Shown one piece after another: positions 9,147 through 17,870 of a stretch of 64,000 bases of DNA. Position 1 is the first letter of the stretch; each line of letters starts with the position of its first letter. The position numbers were made by a program, and so were the translations under genes. Source of the stretch: a bacterium (lineage in GTDB: Bacteria; Arandabacterota; Arandabacteria; Arandabacterales; Arandabacteraceae); NCBI GenBank assembly GCA_029933125.1, contig JAOZOU010000005.1, forward strand, positions 166,211-230,210, read 5' to 3'. The notes beneath the pieces are model-generated. The model had not been told where the DNA came from and did not search any database. It saw only the letters and a program-made list of their open reading frames with translations.

Positions 9147-10235
9147 ATGTCAGTTTTTGATCTTATGGATGAGCATGGGCACGAGCAGGTTGTCTTTTGC
9201 CACGATCCGACAACTGGCCTCAGAGCAATCATAGCCATTCACGATACCACACTCGGGCCGGCTCTCGGTGGGACTCGCATGTGGAATTATGCAACCGAAG
9301 AGGCGGCTCTAAAGGATGCCCTGCGTCTTTCGCGGAGCATGACCTATCAGGCTGCAGTTGCCGATTGTGACACCGGGGGAGGCAAGGCTGTGCTTTGGGG
9401 AGATCCGATGAGTGACAAGAGTGAAGCTTACTTTAGAGCTTTTGGCAGGTTCATAGATGGGCTTGGGGGTAGATTTGTGACCTATGCTGATCTCGGTACT
9501 GATGAGCGTGATCTTCGCTATGTGAGACGTGAAACCTCACAGGTAGCCCCATTTGTGAGGGGCGTTGGTGCTCAGGGCGACGGAGCCAAGGTTACAGCCT
9601 ACGGCGTGCTCTGTGGCATGAAGGCGTGCTGTAAGGCTGTCTTTGGTGTTTCCAATCTCAGCGGGCGCAGAGTCGTCATCCAGGGCGTTGGAGAAGTCGG
9701 GAGCCACTTAGCAGACTATCTTCACGCTGAAGGCGCTGAGATTGTGATATCCGATATCGTCTATGACGCAATGAAGCGAGTTCAGGATCGGATAGCCGAT
9801 GCAGAGATCATCCGTCCCGAAAGCATCTTTGATTGCGCCTGTGATATCTTCTCGCCCTGTGCTCTAGGAGGGATAATAACCACTGAGAATGTAGATGACC
9901 TTAAGTGTAAGATCATCGCTGGCGCTGCCTACGATGTGCTTGAAAGCGATGAGGTTGGAGATCTGCTTCATGACAGGGGCATTCTCTATGCTCCGGATTT
10001 TGTAATCAGCGCTGGTGAACTTTTCCAGAGCACTGATCGTCTGGAGCCAGTCTCATTTGAGGAGAGCCTTAAGCGAGCTGAGGAGATTTATGATGTTATG
10101 GTTCGCGTCCTTGATAGATCAGCAAGAGATAACGTCCCAGCCTTCAGGGCAGCTCGCGAGATGGCTAAGGAACGCATCGAGAAAGTCGGCAAGGTAAGAA
10201 CCATTCTTACCCATCCACCTGAGTTGGGTCTTTGA
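9147..10235 (+). CDS. bcd: Leucine dehydrogenase (Glu/Leu/Phe/Val dehydrogenase family)
   Basis: A 362-aa NAD-dependent amino-acid dehydrogenase of the usual leucine dehydrogenase length. The N-terminal domain carries PALGGTRMWNY and the catalytic lysine in DTGGGKAVLWGDP; the C-terminal Rossmann domain has VIQGVGEVGSHLADYL. It deaminates branched-chain amino acids to 2-oxo acids. The SD region GGGGGATGGT lies directly before the ATG. The next gene is butyrate kinase, an order that recalls the ptb-bcd-buk branched-chain keto acid clusters of Firmicutes, which supports leucine/valine/isoleucine over phenylalanine or glutamate as substrate. Confidence 0.88.
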   Translation: MSVFDLMDEHGHEQVVFCHDPTTGLRAIIAIHDTTLGPALGGTRMWNYATEEAALKDALRLSRSMTYQAAVADCDTGGGKAVLWGDPMSDKSEAYFRAFGRFIDGLGGRFVTYADLGTDERDLRYVRRETSQVAPFVRGVGAQGDGAKVTAYGVLCGMKACCKAVFGVSNLSGRRVVIQGVGEVGSHLADYLHAEGAEIVISDIVYDAMKRVQDRIADAEIIRPESIFDCACDIFSPCALGGIITTENVDDLKCKIIAGAAYDVLESDEVGDLLHDRGILYAPDFVISAGELFQSTDRLEPVSFEESLKRAEEIYDVMVRVLDRSARDNVPAFRAAREMAKERIEKVGKVRTILTHPPELGL

Positions 10236-10246
10236 GGAAAAGCCTC

Positions 10247-11380
10247 ATGCAGGAAAGGAATTCAAAGGAGCAAAGGGAGAAACCGCAAGGAACCTTTCGT
10301 ATTCTGGCAATAAATCCTGGTTCGACGTCGACAAAGATAGCTGTTTACGATGATGAGCAACCTGTGCTTGAAGAGGTAATTCATCACAGCGATCTCGATC
10401 TCTCCGAGTTTGAGAAGATCTGGGACCAATATGAATTCAGGAAGAGAACAATTCTTGAGGCTCTGGATTCGCACAATATTGATCTCAAGACGCTTTCGGC
10501 AGTTGTTGGGCGTGGAGGTCTTCTTCGACCGGTTGTCAGTGGAACCTACGCCGTCAACGAGCTCATGATAAAAGATGGCAAGGAAGGCTACCTTGGAGAG
10601 CATGCTGCCAACCTTGGACCTGTGCTTGCATTTGGAATTGGATGGGATCTCGGTATACCTGCCTTTATGGTGGATCCCCCTAGTGTTGACGAGTTTGAGC
10701 CTCTGGCGAGATTGTCAGGCCATAAGGACATACCGAGAAGAAGTCTGGCTCATGCTCTCAACATAAAGGCTACGGCGAGAGTTGCCGCCCGTGACCTTGG
10801 CAAGCGACTTGAGGAAGCAAATTTAATTGTTGCTCACCTGGGCGGAGGCATATCGGTTTGCCCGTTGCGAGGGGGCAGAATAATTGATGCCAATGATGCC
10901 AACAGTGGTGGTCCGTTTTCTCCGGAGCGAGCGGGGACTGTGCCGACAATGGGCTTGATAGATTTTATTTTTGACCGTGGCCTCACACGCGAGGAGGCTA
11001 AAAGAGCTCTCGTTGGCAGGGGAGGCCTTGTTTCCTATCTTGGCACCAACTCCGCAAAGGAAGTGGAGCAGCGGGTAGCTGAGGGTGATGAAAAGGCAAA
11101 GCTTGTCTATGAAGCTATGGCGTATCAGATTGCCAAAGAGATCGGAGCAATGGCGACTGTTCTTTTTGGAAAAGTGGATGCAATAGTGCTTACCGGTGGC
11201 TTGGCTGCGAGCAAGATGCTTACCGACTGGATAAGGCAGCGTGTGGAGTTCATTGCTCCTGTAAAACTCTATCCAGGTCAGGATGAGATGAAGGCGCTTG
11301 TTCTTGGATGCTTGAGAGTCCTGCGAGGTCAGGAACAAGCCAAAGTCTACCCCGAAACAGTTGAACCCGTAAAACTCTAA
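10247..11380 (+). CDS. buk: Butyrate (branched-chain fatty acid) kinase
   Basis: An acetate/butyrate kinase family protein of about 377 aa. It contains ILAINPGSTSTKIAVYDDE at the N-terminus, VAHLGGGISVCPLRGGRI and DANDANSGGPFSPERAG in the middle, and VLTGGLAASK near the C-terminus, all typical of Buk. It makes ATP from an acyl phosphate, giving butyrate, isobutyrate or isovalerate. A TTG at 10232 overlapping the previous stop is possible, but ATG at 10247 has AGGAAAA at a proper distance. No phosphate butyryltransferase gene, the usual partner, is in this window. Confidence 0.92.
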   Translation: MQERNSKEQREKPQGTFRILAINPGSTSTKIAVYDDEQPVLEEVIHHSDLDLSEFEKIWDQYEFRKRTILEALDSHNIDLKTLSAVVGRGGLLRPVVSGTYAVNELMIKDGKEGYLGEHAANLGPVLAFGIGWDLGIPAFMVDPPSVDEFEPLARLSGHKDIPRRSLAHALNIKATARVAARDLGKRLEEANLIVAHLGGGISVCPLRGGRIIDANDANSGGPFSPERAGTVPTMGLIDFIFDRGLTREEAKRALVGRGGLVSYLGTNSAKEVEQRVAEGDEKAKLVYEAMAYQIAKEIGAMATVLFGKVDAIVLTGGLAASKMLTDWIRQRVEFIAPVKLYPGQDEMKALVLGCLRVLRGQEQAKVYPETVEPVKL

Positions 11381-11392
11381 AGGAGGTCAACT

Positions 11393-12175
11393 ATGGCTTT
11401 TGAGAATCTGATCGTTGAGAAAAAACCACCCATTGGCTATATAACTGTTAACAGACCAAAGGTGCTAAATGCTCTTAATGTTAAGACTGTGCTTGAACTT
11501 ATCGATGCCTTTGAGGAAATGGCAGGCGATGAAACCATAAGGGTCGTCATCCTAACTGGAAGTGGTGAGAAATCCTTTGTTGCTGGGGCGGACATAAAGG
11601 AGTTTCAGAATCTATCTCCAGATGATGCGAGGAATTATGCCATTCGGGGTCAGAAGTTGCTCAACCTGATTGAGCGGCTAGGCAAGCCGGTGATCGCAGC
11701 TGTCAATGGCTATGCTCTTGGTGGTGGGTGCGAGATAGCAATGGCTTGCTCAATAAGGATAGCTTCGGATAATGCTCGCCTTGGCCAGCCCGAGGTGGGG
11801 CTTGGGTTGATTCCTGGTTATGGTGGAACCCAGAGACTTCCAAGGCTTGTTGGCAAGGGCAGAGCGTATGAGATGATCCTTACCGGCGAGCACATAGATG
11901 CAGCGAAGGCTGAACGTATAGGTCTTGTAAATAAGGTTGTGCCGAGGGATTCCCTTATTGAGGAATGTGAGAAACTTGCAACGACTATTGCCAAGCAAGC
12001 TCCTCTAGCAGTAAGATATTGTTTGGAGGCTGTTGATCGTGGACTCAATGGCAGCCTCGACGATGGGTTGGCTCTCGAGGCTGATCTTTTCGGACTGGTA
12101 TTTGGGTCGCAAGATGTAAAAGAGGGTGTCACTGCTTTTCTTGAGAAGCGCAAACCCGAATTCAAAGGCAAGTGA
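11393..12175 (+). CDS. Enoyl-CoA hydratase (crotonase)
   Basis: A 260-aa crotonase-fold hydratase, the standard length. Oxyanion-hole segments are SFVAGADIKEF near residue 63 and ALGGGCEIAMACSIR near residue 108. Both catalytic glutamates of true hydratases appear present, in GGCEIAMA and in LGQPEVGLG, so hydration of 2-enoyl-CoA such as crotonyl-CoA is likely. A strong SD, AAAGGAGGT, precedes the ATG 12 bases after the butyrate kinase stop, so it is in the same operon and supports an acyl-CoA oxidation or fermentation route. Confidence 0.9.
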   Translation: MAFENLIVEKKPPIGYITVNRPKVLNALNVKTVLELIDAFEEMAGDETIRVVILTGSGEKSFVAGADIKEFQNLSPDDARNYAIRGQKLLNLIERLGKPVIAAVNGYALGGGCEIAMACSIRIASDNARLGQPEVGLGLIPGYGGTQRLPRLVGKGRAYEMILTGEHIDAAKAERIGLVNKVVPRDSLIEECEKLATTIAKQAPLAVRYCLEAVDRGLNGSLDDGLALEADLFGLVFGSQDVKEGVTAFLEKRKPEFKGK

Positions 12176-12213
12176 CCTCGAGGAAGTAATTTTTGAAAAC
12201 AGGAATTAGAATT

Positions 12214-12291
12214 GTCCCCGTCGTCTAGCCCGGTCTAGGACATCGCCCTTTCACGGCGGCAACACGGGTTCGAATCCCGTCGGGGACACCA
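12214..12291 (+). tRNA. tRNA-Glu (anticodon TTC)
   Basis: The sequence folds as a 7-bp acceptor stem GTCCCCG/CGGGGAC, an anticodon stem CGCC/GGCG with loop CTTTCAC (anticodon TTC) and a T arm ACGGG-TTCGAAT-CCCGT. The 3' CCA is encoded at 12289-12291. It follows the hydratase gene by 38 bases. Confidence 0.97.
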
Positions 12292-12293
12292 TT

Positions 12294-12319
12294 AGGGGGC
12301 AGGCGTGAAGCTGCCCCCT
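12294..12319 (+). terminator. Hairpin after tRNA-Glu, probable terminator
   Basis: AGGGGGCAG at 12294-12302 pairs with CTGCCCCCT at 12311-12319 (9 bp, 8-base loop). The run of T after the stem is short, so termination is likely but not certain. Confidence 0.5.
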
Positions 12320-12345
12320 TATGCTTCAGAAGGGGTAAAGGAAAA

Positions 12346-13776
12346 ATGAAGCGCTCACTGACTGCATTAGCTATGGCTGCCTTAGTCGCGTTTCTTATCG
12401 ACTCTCACTCGCTTGCACAGGCTGCCATGCGCAAGGGACCCTATCTCATTTACGAGGGCAATAATACGGAGATGAAGGTTATGTGGCAGGTGACCCAGGT
12501 TGAAACATGCACCATCGAATGGGGTGTGGACACAACCTATTCCCTCGGAAGTGCGACAACAGGTGAGACAACATCGGATCACATCCATTTCTACAGGATT
12601 ATGGGTCTCACTCCAGGTGAGATTTACTACTATCGCGTGATTGCCGGTGGCGGTAACTACGAGGGCTCTTTCCGAGCAGCGCCGAGCGATGAAGCAACCG
12701 CGGTCAAGTTTTTTGTCTATGGGGATACACGAACATATCCTGCTGATCACGACCTGGTAGCACAGGCTATAATCGGCCAATACAGTGCTGATCCAGATCT
12801 TCGAACACTTGTGGTTTCTGTTGGTGATCTTGTGACTGATGGTGATACCGAAGCAGATTGGGACAATGGGTTCTTTGATCCCACCTATACCAACATTTCG
12901 AAACTTTTAAGAGAAATGCCCTATCAGGTTGCGATGGGGAATCACGAGGGTACAGGAGCACTCTTCGGAAAATATTTCCAATATCCCTTTGTCGCCGGTC
13001 GCTATTGGTCCTTCGATTACGGACCAGCCCACATTGCTGTTGTTGATCAGTACACACCCTATGGTACTGGGACACCACAGCTGGTGTGGCTGGAAAATGA
13101 TCTTGCTTCAACAACCAAGCCTTGGAAGTTCATAGTTCTCCATGAGCCAGGCTGGTCAGCGGGTGGGCATCCAAACAACTCGAGTGTCCAAACCTACATT
13201 CAACCTCTGTGTGAGACCTATGGTGTACCTATCATCTTTGGGGGCCACAATCATTATTATGCGAGGGCGATTGTAAATGGAGTTCACCATATAACAACAG
13301 GCGGCGGTGGGGCGCCTCTCTATACTCCCAATCCATCCTATCCCAACGTGGTTTATGCAATCAAAGCATACAACTATTGTATGATTGATATAGATGGTGG
13401 TATCTGCCACTTCACTGGTATCACTCGATCAGGAACAGTGATCGATACTTTTACTGTGGCTCTCGTTGGCGCAGGTGCGGAACCCAAGACATCGGGTCAC
13501 TGGTTCATGCTGGGTAGTGCGGATCCTAATCCCTTCAGGGAAAGCGTCGGAATTGACTTCTCCATTGCTGAAGGATGTGATGTGAGCCTTGTGATCTATG
13601 ATGTCAGAGGTCGCAAAGTTCGTACTCTGATTCAGGGCTTCCTTAAGCCCAATACCTACAATGCTTTCTGGGATGGCAAGGACGATAGCGGAAAACCTGT
13701 TGGTGGCGGTATCTATTTTTGCAGGCTGAATTCGTGTGGCTGGCAGGCTTTGCGCAAGGTGGTAAGGCTTAGATAA
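12346..13776 (+). CDS. Secreted metallophosphoesterase with FlgD-like C-terminal sorting module
   Basis: A 476-aa exported protein: a signal peptide (residues 1 to ~27, MKRSLTALAMAALVAFLID), a fibronectin-like N-terminal domain as in purple acid phosphatases, then the calcineurin-like metallophosphatase core. Dinuclear metal motifs are in order: VYGDTR, VGDLVTDG, MGNHE, VLHEPGWSAGGH and GGHNHYY. Residues ~390-476 form a FlgD-type Ig domain (LVIYDVRGRKVRTL, YNAFWDGKDDSG, GGGIYFCRL) that resembles type IX secretion C-terminal signals. It probably hydrolyses phosphate esters outside the cell. A terminator-like hairpin separates it from the tRNA upstream. The exact substrate is unknown. Confidence 0.88.
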   Translation: MKRSLTALAMAALVAFLIDSHSLAQAAMRKGPYLIYEGNNTEMKVMWQVTQVETCTIEWGVDTTYSLGSATTGETTSDHIHFYRIMGLTPGEIYYYRVIAGGGNYEGSFRAAPSDEATAVKFFVYGDTRTYPADHDLVAQAIIGQYSADPDLRTLVVSVGDLVTDGDTEADWDNGFFDPTYTNISKLLREMPYQVAMGNHEGTGALFGKYFQYPFVAGRYWSFDYGPAHIAVVDQYTPYGTGTPQLVWLENDLASTTKPWKFIVLHEPGWSAGGHPNNSSVQTYIQPLCETYGVPIIFGGHNHYYARAIVNGVHHITTGGGGAPLYTPNPSYPNVVYAIKAYNYCMIDIDGGICHFTGITRSGTVIDTFTVALVGAGAEPKTSGHWFMLGSADPNPFRESVGIDFSIAEGCDVSLVIYDVRGRKVRTLIQGFLKPNTYNAFWDGKDDSGKPVGGGIYFCRLNSCGWQALRKVVRLR

Positions 13777-13792
13777 AGCCACGGCAGATGAG

Positions 13793-13821
13793 TTGAATTT
13801 GGTTCTTGGCAAGGTTATATT
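13793..13821 (+). promoter_or_regulatory. Promoter of the Rrf2-nifS-nadA operon
   Basis: TTGAAT at 13793-13798 and TATATT at 13816-13821 are separated by 17 bases. Transcription would start about 30 bases before the regulator gene. Autoregulation by the Rrf2 protein is plausible by analogy to IscR. Confidence 0.6.
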
Positions 13822-13855
13822 AGGTTAGGATTTCGATTACCTATGGGGGGTGACC

Positions 13856-14281
13856 ATGAAGCTGCCGACGCGGGTTCGCTATGCTGTGCGAGCAGTTGTT
13901 GAGCTTGCTGAGAGGGGCGGTGAGCGTCCCATTCCCATTAGTTCTATCTCAAAAGCTCAGAACATCTCTCCAAAGTATGCTAAACAATTGATGAACCGCC
14001 TGCAGCGGGCTGGCATTGTCAAAGGTCACGCTGGCATTCGCGGCGGCTACACTTTGGCTCGCTCCGCCGATGAGATCACCCTCCTTGAGATCTACAATGC
14101 CCTTGGTGTTTCGGTAAAGCTTGTGCCATGCATTCGAATGGAATCTTACTGCGAGAGAAGTGGATCTTGCGCAGCCCAGCTTATATGGCAACGTTTGAGT
14201 GATGAGATCGTCCAAATCCTCAAGAATACAACCATCGGTGAGATGGTTGCCTATCAGCGCTCTCTTGTGAAAAGGAGGTAG
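13856..14281 (+). CDS. Rrf2/IscR-family transcriptional regulator
   Basis: A 141-aa Rrf2 protein from ATG 13856 (GTG at 13850 is also possible; GGGGGGTGA lies directly upstream). The winged helix spans residues ~1-75 (RYAVRAVVELAE, SPKYAKQLMNRLQRAGIVKG, GIRGGYTLAR). The cluster-binding region has three cysteines in PCIRMESYCERSGSC, with spacing C-x6-C-x5-C, close to IscR and suggesting a [2Fe-2S] sensor. It is the first gene before cysteine desulfurase and quinolinate synthase, both Fe-S-related, so control of Fe-S supply is the likely role. Confidence 0.88.
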   Translation: MKLPTRVRYAVRAVVELAERGGERPIPISSISKAQNISPKYAKQLMNRLQRAGIVKGHAGIRGGYTLARSADEITLLEIYNALGVSVKLVPCIRMESYCERSGSCAAQLIWQRLSDEIVQILKNTTIGEMVAYQRSLVKRR

Positions 14282-14284
14282 GGG

Positions 14285-15439
14285 ATGATCTATCTCGACC
14301 ACAGCTCAACAACTCCTGTCGATAAAAGGGTCTTTGAAGCCATGGAGCCATTTCTGACCTCACTCTTTGGCAATCCCTCCTCGATATATAGAGCTGGTCA
14401 GGATGTCAGGAAGGCAGTCGAGGATTCACGCGAAAAGGTAGCACGTCTCCTTGGTGCGAAGCCAACGGAGATAATCTTCACAAGTGGAGGAACAGAATCC
14501 AACAATACCGCCATAAAGGGTGTGGCTGGCTCAAAAGGAAGCGGACACATAATAACATCGGCGATTGAGCATCCGGCTGTTCTAAAGGTTGTCAAGTGGC
14601 TTGAGAAGCATGGCTTCCATGCAACCTATCTTGAGGTTGGTTCCGATGGCATTGTTGACCCAGATGACGTAAGAAAGGCAATAAGGAAAGACACAATTCT
14701 CATCACCGTAATGCACGCCAATAACGAGGTCGGCACAATCCAGCCTATTGAGGAAATTGCGAGGATTGCCCATGAAAATGGCATCATTTTCCATACGGAT
14801 GCGGTTCAAACTGCAGGTAAAATTAGGATAGATGTTAACAAGATGGGAATTGATCTTCTATCTCTGTCTGGACACAAGTTCTATGGTCCCAAGGGAATAG
14901 GGTGCCTTTATTTGCGGAAGGGAGTTAGGATTGAGCCTTTCATGCACGGTGGTCATCAGGAATGGGGGAAGAGGGCTGGTACTGAGAATGTGGCAGGCAT
15001 AGTTGGCATTGGAAAAGCTGCAGAGATAGCCATGGAGGAGATGGGGACGGAAGCTACAAGACTAAAATCACTGCGCGACAGACTTGAGGCTGGTATTGCT
15101 GAGCGTATCTCAGACGTGCTCTTCAACGGTCATCCTGACAAGAGACTTTACTCCATATGCAATGTCTGTGTGAAATATGTCGAAGGTGAGGCGATGTTGC
15201 TCAACCTTGATTTCCACGGTATTGCTGCATCGTCTGGATCCGCTTGCACATCAGGGTCCCTCGAGCCCTCACATGTTTTGCTGGCTATGGGAATCAGTCC
15301 TGAGATTGCTCATGGAAGCCTTCGCTTCAGCCTTGGTCGCGGTAATACCGAAGAGGATATTGATCGTGTGCTAGAAATTCTTCCGCCAATCGTGGCCAAA
15401 CTCCGCGAGATGTCTGCCTTTCCGAGGCAATCAATGTGA
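14285..15439 (+). CDS. nifS: Cysteine desulfurase (NifS/IscS type)
   Basis: A 384-aa class V aminotransferase-fold enzyme that removes sulfur from cysteine and delivers it for Fe-S clusters. The N-terminus IYLDHSSTTPVD, the PLP region FHTDAVQTAG, the PLP lysine in SLSGHKFYGPKG and the mobile-loop active cysteine in SSGSACTSGSLEPSHVL are all present, as in group I desulfurases. GGAGGTAGGGG precedes the ATG, 3 bases after the regulator stop. No IscU scaffold gene is next to it; quinolinate synthase follows with overlapping start, which suggests it supplies that enzyme's cluster. Delivery of selenium from selenocysteine is another known ability of such enzymes. Confidence 0.94.
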   Translation: MIYLDHSSTTPVDKRVFEAMEPFLTSLFGNPSSIYRAGQDVRKAVEDSREKVARLLGAKPTEIIFTSGGTESNNTAIKGVAGSKGSGHIITSAIEHPAVLKVVKWLEKHGFHATYLEVGSDGIVDPDDVRKAIRKDTILITVMHANNEVGTIQPIEEIARIAHENGIIFHTDAVQTAGKIRIDVNKMGIDLLSLSGHKFYGPKGIGCLYLRKGVRIEPFMHGGHQEWGKRAGTENVAGIVGIGKAAEIAMEEMGTEATRLKSLRDRLEAGIAERISDVLFNGHPDKRLYSICNVCVKYVEGEAMLLNLDFHGIAASSGSACTSGSLEPSHVLLAMGISPEIAHGSLRFSLGRGNTEEDIDRVLEILPPIVAKLREMSAFPRQSM

Positions 15440-16359
15440 TGAGCCGCATGGATGAGAAGCAACTTAAGACGGAGATAAGCGAGCTCAAGAAAAGCAAGAA
15501 TGCTCTCATCCTTGTTCACAATTATCAGGTGATGGAGGTTCAGGAGATTGGTGACTTCGTCGGGGATTCGCTTGAGCTCGCCCGCAAAGCTGTAGAGGCG
15601 AGGAAACCTCTCATCGTTTTCTGTGGTGTACGTTTCATGGCGGAGACCGCTAAGATCCTTAATCCTCAAGCCAAAGTCCTTATCCCGAGGGATGATGCAG
15701 GTTGTCCGATGGCTGACATGATAACAAGAGACGATGTCATAGAGCTCAAGCAGAAGTACCCGGATGCTGTTGTTTGTTCATATGTCAATACGAATGCTGA
15801 CGTCAAGGCTGAGACGGACATTTGCTGCACATCGGCAAATGCTGTTGAGGTTGTAAGAAGTCTTGATAACAGGCGGATCATCTTTACCCCCGATCGTAAC
15901 CTTGCATCTTTCGTTAGAGAGAAAGTCAACACCGAGATAATCCCTTTCGATGGCTACTGCTATGTTCACACGAGATTCACTCCAGAGGACATAAAGCTTT
16001 CACGCCAAGCCCACCCTGATGCTCTCGTGCTTGTCCATCCTGAGTGCAATCCTGAGGTCGTTCACCTAGCTGATGAGGTTCTTTCGACAAGCGGAATGCT
16101 GAGATTTGCCAAGAACTCCTCTGCCCGTGAATTCATAATCGCTACTGAAGAGGGTTTGATAGAGAGAATGCGAAATGTGATGCCGGATAAGAGATTCTAC
16201 TCAGCAGGCAGAGCTCACTTCTGTTTCAACATGAAGAAGATCAGGCTTGAGGATGTTTATCTATCGCTGCGTGATGAGATCTATGAGATTGAAATCGACC
16301 CCGAAGTAATGAGGCGTGCTCGTGGCTCACTTGAGCGCATGATCTCCCTCACCTCATAG
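15439..16359 (+). CDS. nadA: Quinolinate synthase A
   Basis: A ~306-aa enzyme that condenses iminoaspartate with dihydroxyacetone phosphate to quinolinate in de novo NAD synthesis. It shows the NadA signatures ALILVHNYQ, GDSLELARKA and FCGVRFMAETAKIL. The three cysteines for the [4Fe-4S] cluster are visible in DICCTSANA (one of the pair), LVHPECNPEV and RAHFCFNMKK. The start overlaps the desulfurase stop as TGATG; GTG at 15436 is an alternative. nadB and nadC are not in the window. Pairing nifS with nadA is a known arrangement and fits maintenance of the oxygen-labile cluster. Confidence 0.95.
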   Translation: MSRMDEKQLKTEISELKKSKNALILVHNYQVMEVQEIGDFVGDSLELARKAVEARKPLIVFCGVRFMAETAKILNPQAKVLIPRDDAGCPMADMITRDDVIELKQKYPDAVVCSYVNTNADVKAETDICCTSANAVEVVRSLDNRRIIFTPDRNLASFVREKVNTEIIPFDGYCYVHTRFTPEDIKLSRQAHPDALVLVHPECNPEVVHLADEVLSTSGMLRFAKNSSAREFIIATEEGLIERMRNVMPDKRFYSAGRAHFCFNMKKIRLEDVYLSLRDEIYEIEIDPEVMRRARGSLERMISLTS

Positions 16360-16371
16360 GAGAGAAGTGAC

Positions 16372-17382
16372 TTGGAACGCTATAGGAGGCAGCTAGGTGT
16401 ACCCTGGATAGGAACAAAGGGGCAGCAGGCTTTGAAAAGGAGCTCTGCAGTCATCATCGGGTGCGGAGGTCTTGGTTGTGCCTGTTCGACTTTTCTTGCC
16501 CGAGCAGGGATAGGAAGAATAAGACTTATCGATTGTGACATCATCTGTCTTAGCGATGTCCACCGGCAGATCCACTATGATGAAAGCCATGCGCAGGGGT
16601 TGCATCTCAAGGTTAGTGTTGCAGCCCAGAGGCTAAGGGATGCAAATTCTGAAACAAGGGTTGAGGCATTTGCCTATGAATTCAATCCCCAGAATTCCTA
16701 TCACCTTGTGGAAGACTTTGATCTCATCATCGACTGTTCAGACAATTTTGCCACGCGTTTTCTGATCAATGAAGTCGCTTTGAAACATGGCATTCCCTGG
16801 GTTCATGGAGCATGCTCTTCAACCAGTGGTCTGGTGGTATCCTTCAAGGATGGCAGTGCAGCTTGTTACAGGTGTATAATGGCAGGGGTTTCGCACCATC
16901 TTGTTACTTCATCCAATTCACCTCCAATTCTTGGACCTGTTGCAGGTGCGGTTGGTTGTATTGAGGCGATTGAGGCAATGCGTTTACTCATCGATCCCAA
17001 GCTAACGAAGCAACGCATGATCCACTTTGATGCTACGCGATACCTTTGGGAGACAATTGAGGTGCGAAAGCGAGCTGACTGCCCAACGTGTGCGAAAGGG
17101 CAATTCGAGATCCTCGATGGCTTAACTGTCTGGCAAAGGTCGAGCAGAAACCTTGAAGGTGTGATTGAAGTGGAAACGGGTTCACATCTCGATATGAGGA
17201 TCCTCAAAGAGCGTTTGGGCAGGCAGGTCCGAGAGATAGCCAATGGTGCCGTGGCCTTTGAAAAGGAGGGTGTGAGTTTCATAATTCTTGCTGAGGGAAG
17301 GGCATATGTGCGTGGAGTGTCCCAAAGGGAGGATGCTGAGCAAAGGGTTCATGAATTGCTTGAGAATAATCCTTCAAGTTGA
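16372..17382 (+). CDS. ThiF/MoeB/HesA-family adenylyltransferase (E1-like)
   Basis: A 336-aa E1-like protein starting with TTG after AGGAGAGAAGTGAC. It contains the ATP-binding GCGGLGCACSTFLARAGIG, the acidic residue of RLIDCDI, SDVHRQIHY, and LIIDCSDNFATRFLINE. Two CxxC pairs (CYRC and CPTC) form the usual structural zinc site. Residues ~255-336 are an extra C-terminal part rather than a rhodanese domain. Enzymes of this family adenylate the C-terminus of ThiS- or MoaD-like proteins before sulfur transfer. The upstream desulfurase could supply that sulfur, but no ubiquitin-like partner is in the window, so thiamine versus molybdopterin use cannot be decided. Confidence 0.85.
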   Translation: MERYRRQLGVPWIGTKGQQALKRSSAVIIGCGGLGCACSTFLARAGIGRIRLIDCDIICLSDVHRQIHYDESHAQGLHLKVSVAAQRLRDANSETRVEAFAYEFNPQNSYHLVEDFDLIIDCSDNFATRFLINEVALKHGIPWVHGACSSTSGLVVSFKDGSAACYRCIMAGVSHHLVTSSNSPPILGPVAGAVGCIEAIEAMRLLIDPKLTKQRMIHFDATRYLWETIEVRKRADCPTCAKGQFEILDGLTVWQRSSRNLEGVIEVETGSHLDMRILKERLGRQVREIANGAVAFEKEGVSFIILAEGRAYVRGVSQREDAEQRVHELLENNPSS

Positions 17383-17432
17383 CTGTGAATTTTGCCGATT
17401 GAGATTGCGTACTCAGAAGGAGATAGGTAAGT

Positions 17433-17870
17433 GTGAATACTGTAAACAAGGTTGTAGTCAGACATAAGGATGGCACAATCATTAAAGGTACCACGATGGA
17501 TTTTGTTCCAGGCAAGGAGATATTTCATCTCGAAATCCTGGAGACGGATGAGATAGCTGAAATCCGTGTTGAGGATCTCAAGGCGATTTTCTTCGTAAAG
17601 GATTTTGCTGGCAGGCCTGATTATTTCGAGACGAGAACTTTCCCCCCAAGACCTCCGGCTGCCAAAGGTCGCAAGATTGCCGTTCTGTTCAAAGATGGAG
17701 AGATACTGACGGGCTATACCCTTGCATATGATCCTCGGCGTCAGGGTTTCTTCGTCATGCCAACTGATGAGATGTCAAACAATGACCGCGTCTATGTGGT
17801 GCGATCTGCTGTAGATGATGTTGGGCTTGGGACGAAAGCTGATGCCATCCTCAGCAAGCACACCTCATGA
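17433..17870 (+). CDS. Conserved hypothetical protein with two similar halves
   Basis: A 145-aa soluble protein starting at GTG 17433 behind AGAAGGAGATAGG. It seems to contain an internal duplication: KVVVRHKDGTIIKGTTMDF near residue 6 and KIAVLFKDGEILTGYTLAY near residue 80, each followed by a hydrophobic strand and an acidic stretch. The halves look like small beta barrels. I do not recognise a characterised family; related short proteins of the KDG...KG...F type occur next to pilus or signalling genes in other bacteria, but the function is unknown. It ends 6 bases inside the convergent flippase-like gene. Confidence 0.75.
   Translation: MNTVNKVVVRHKDGTIIKGTTMDFVPGKEIFHLEILETDEIAEIRVEDLKAIFFVKDFAGRPDYFETRTFPPRPPAAKGRKIAVLFKDGEILTGYTLAYDPRRQGFFVMPTDEMSNNDRVYVVRSAVDDVGLGTKADAILSKHTS

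Noticed and set aside
10823-11338. 171-aa open frame antisense to butyrate kinase
   Set aside because: It is the shadow of a conserved gene, with no start signals.
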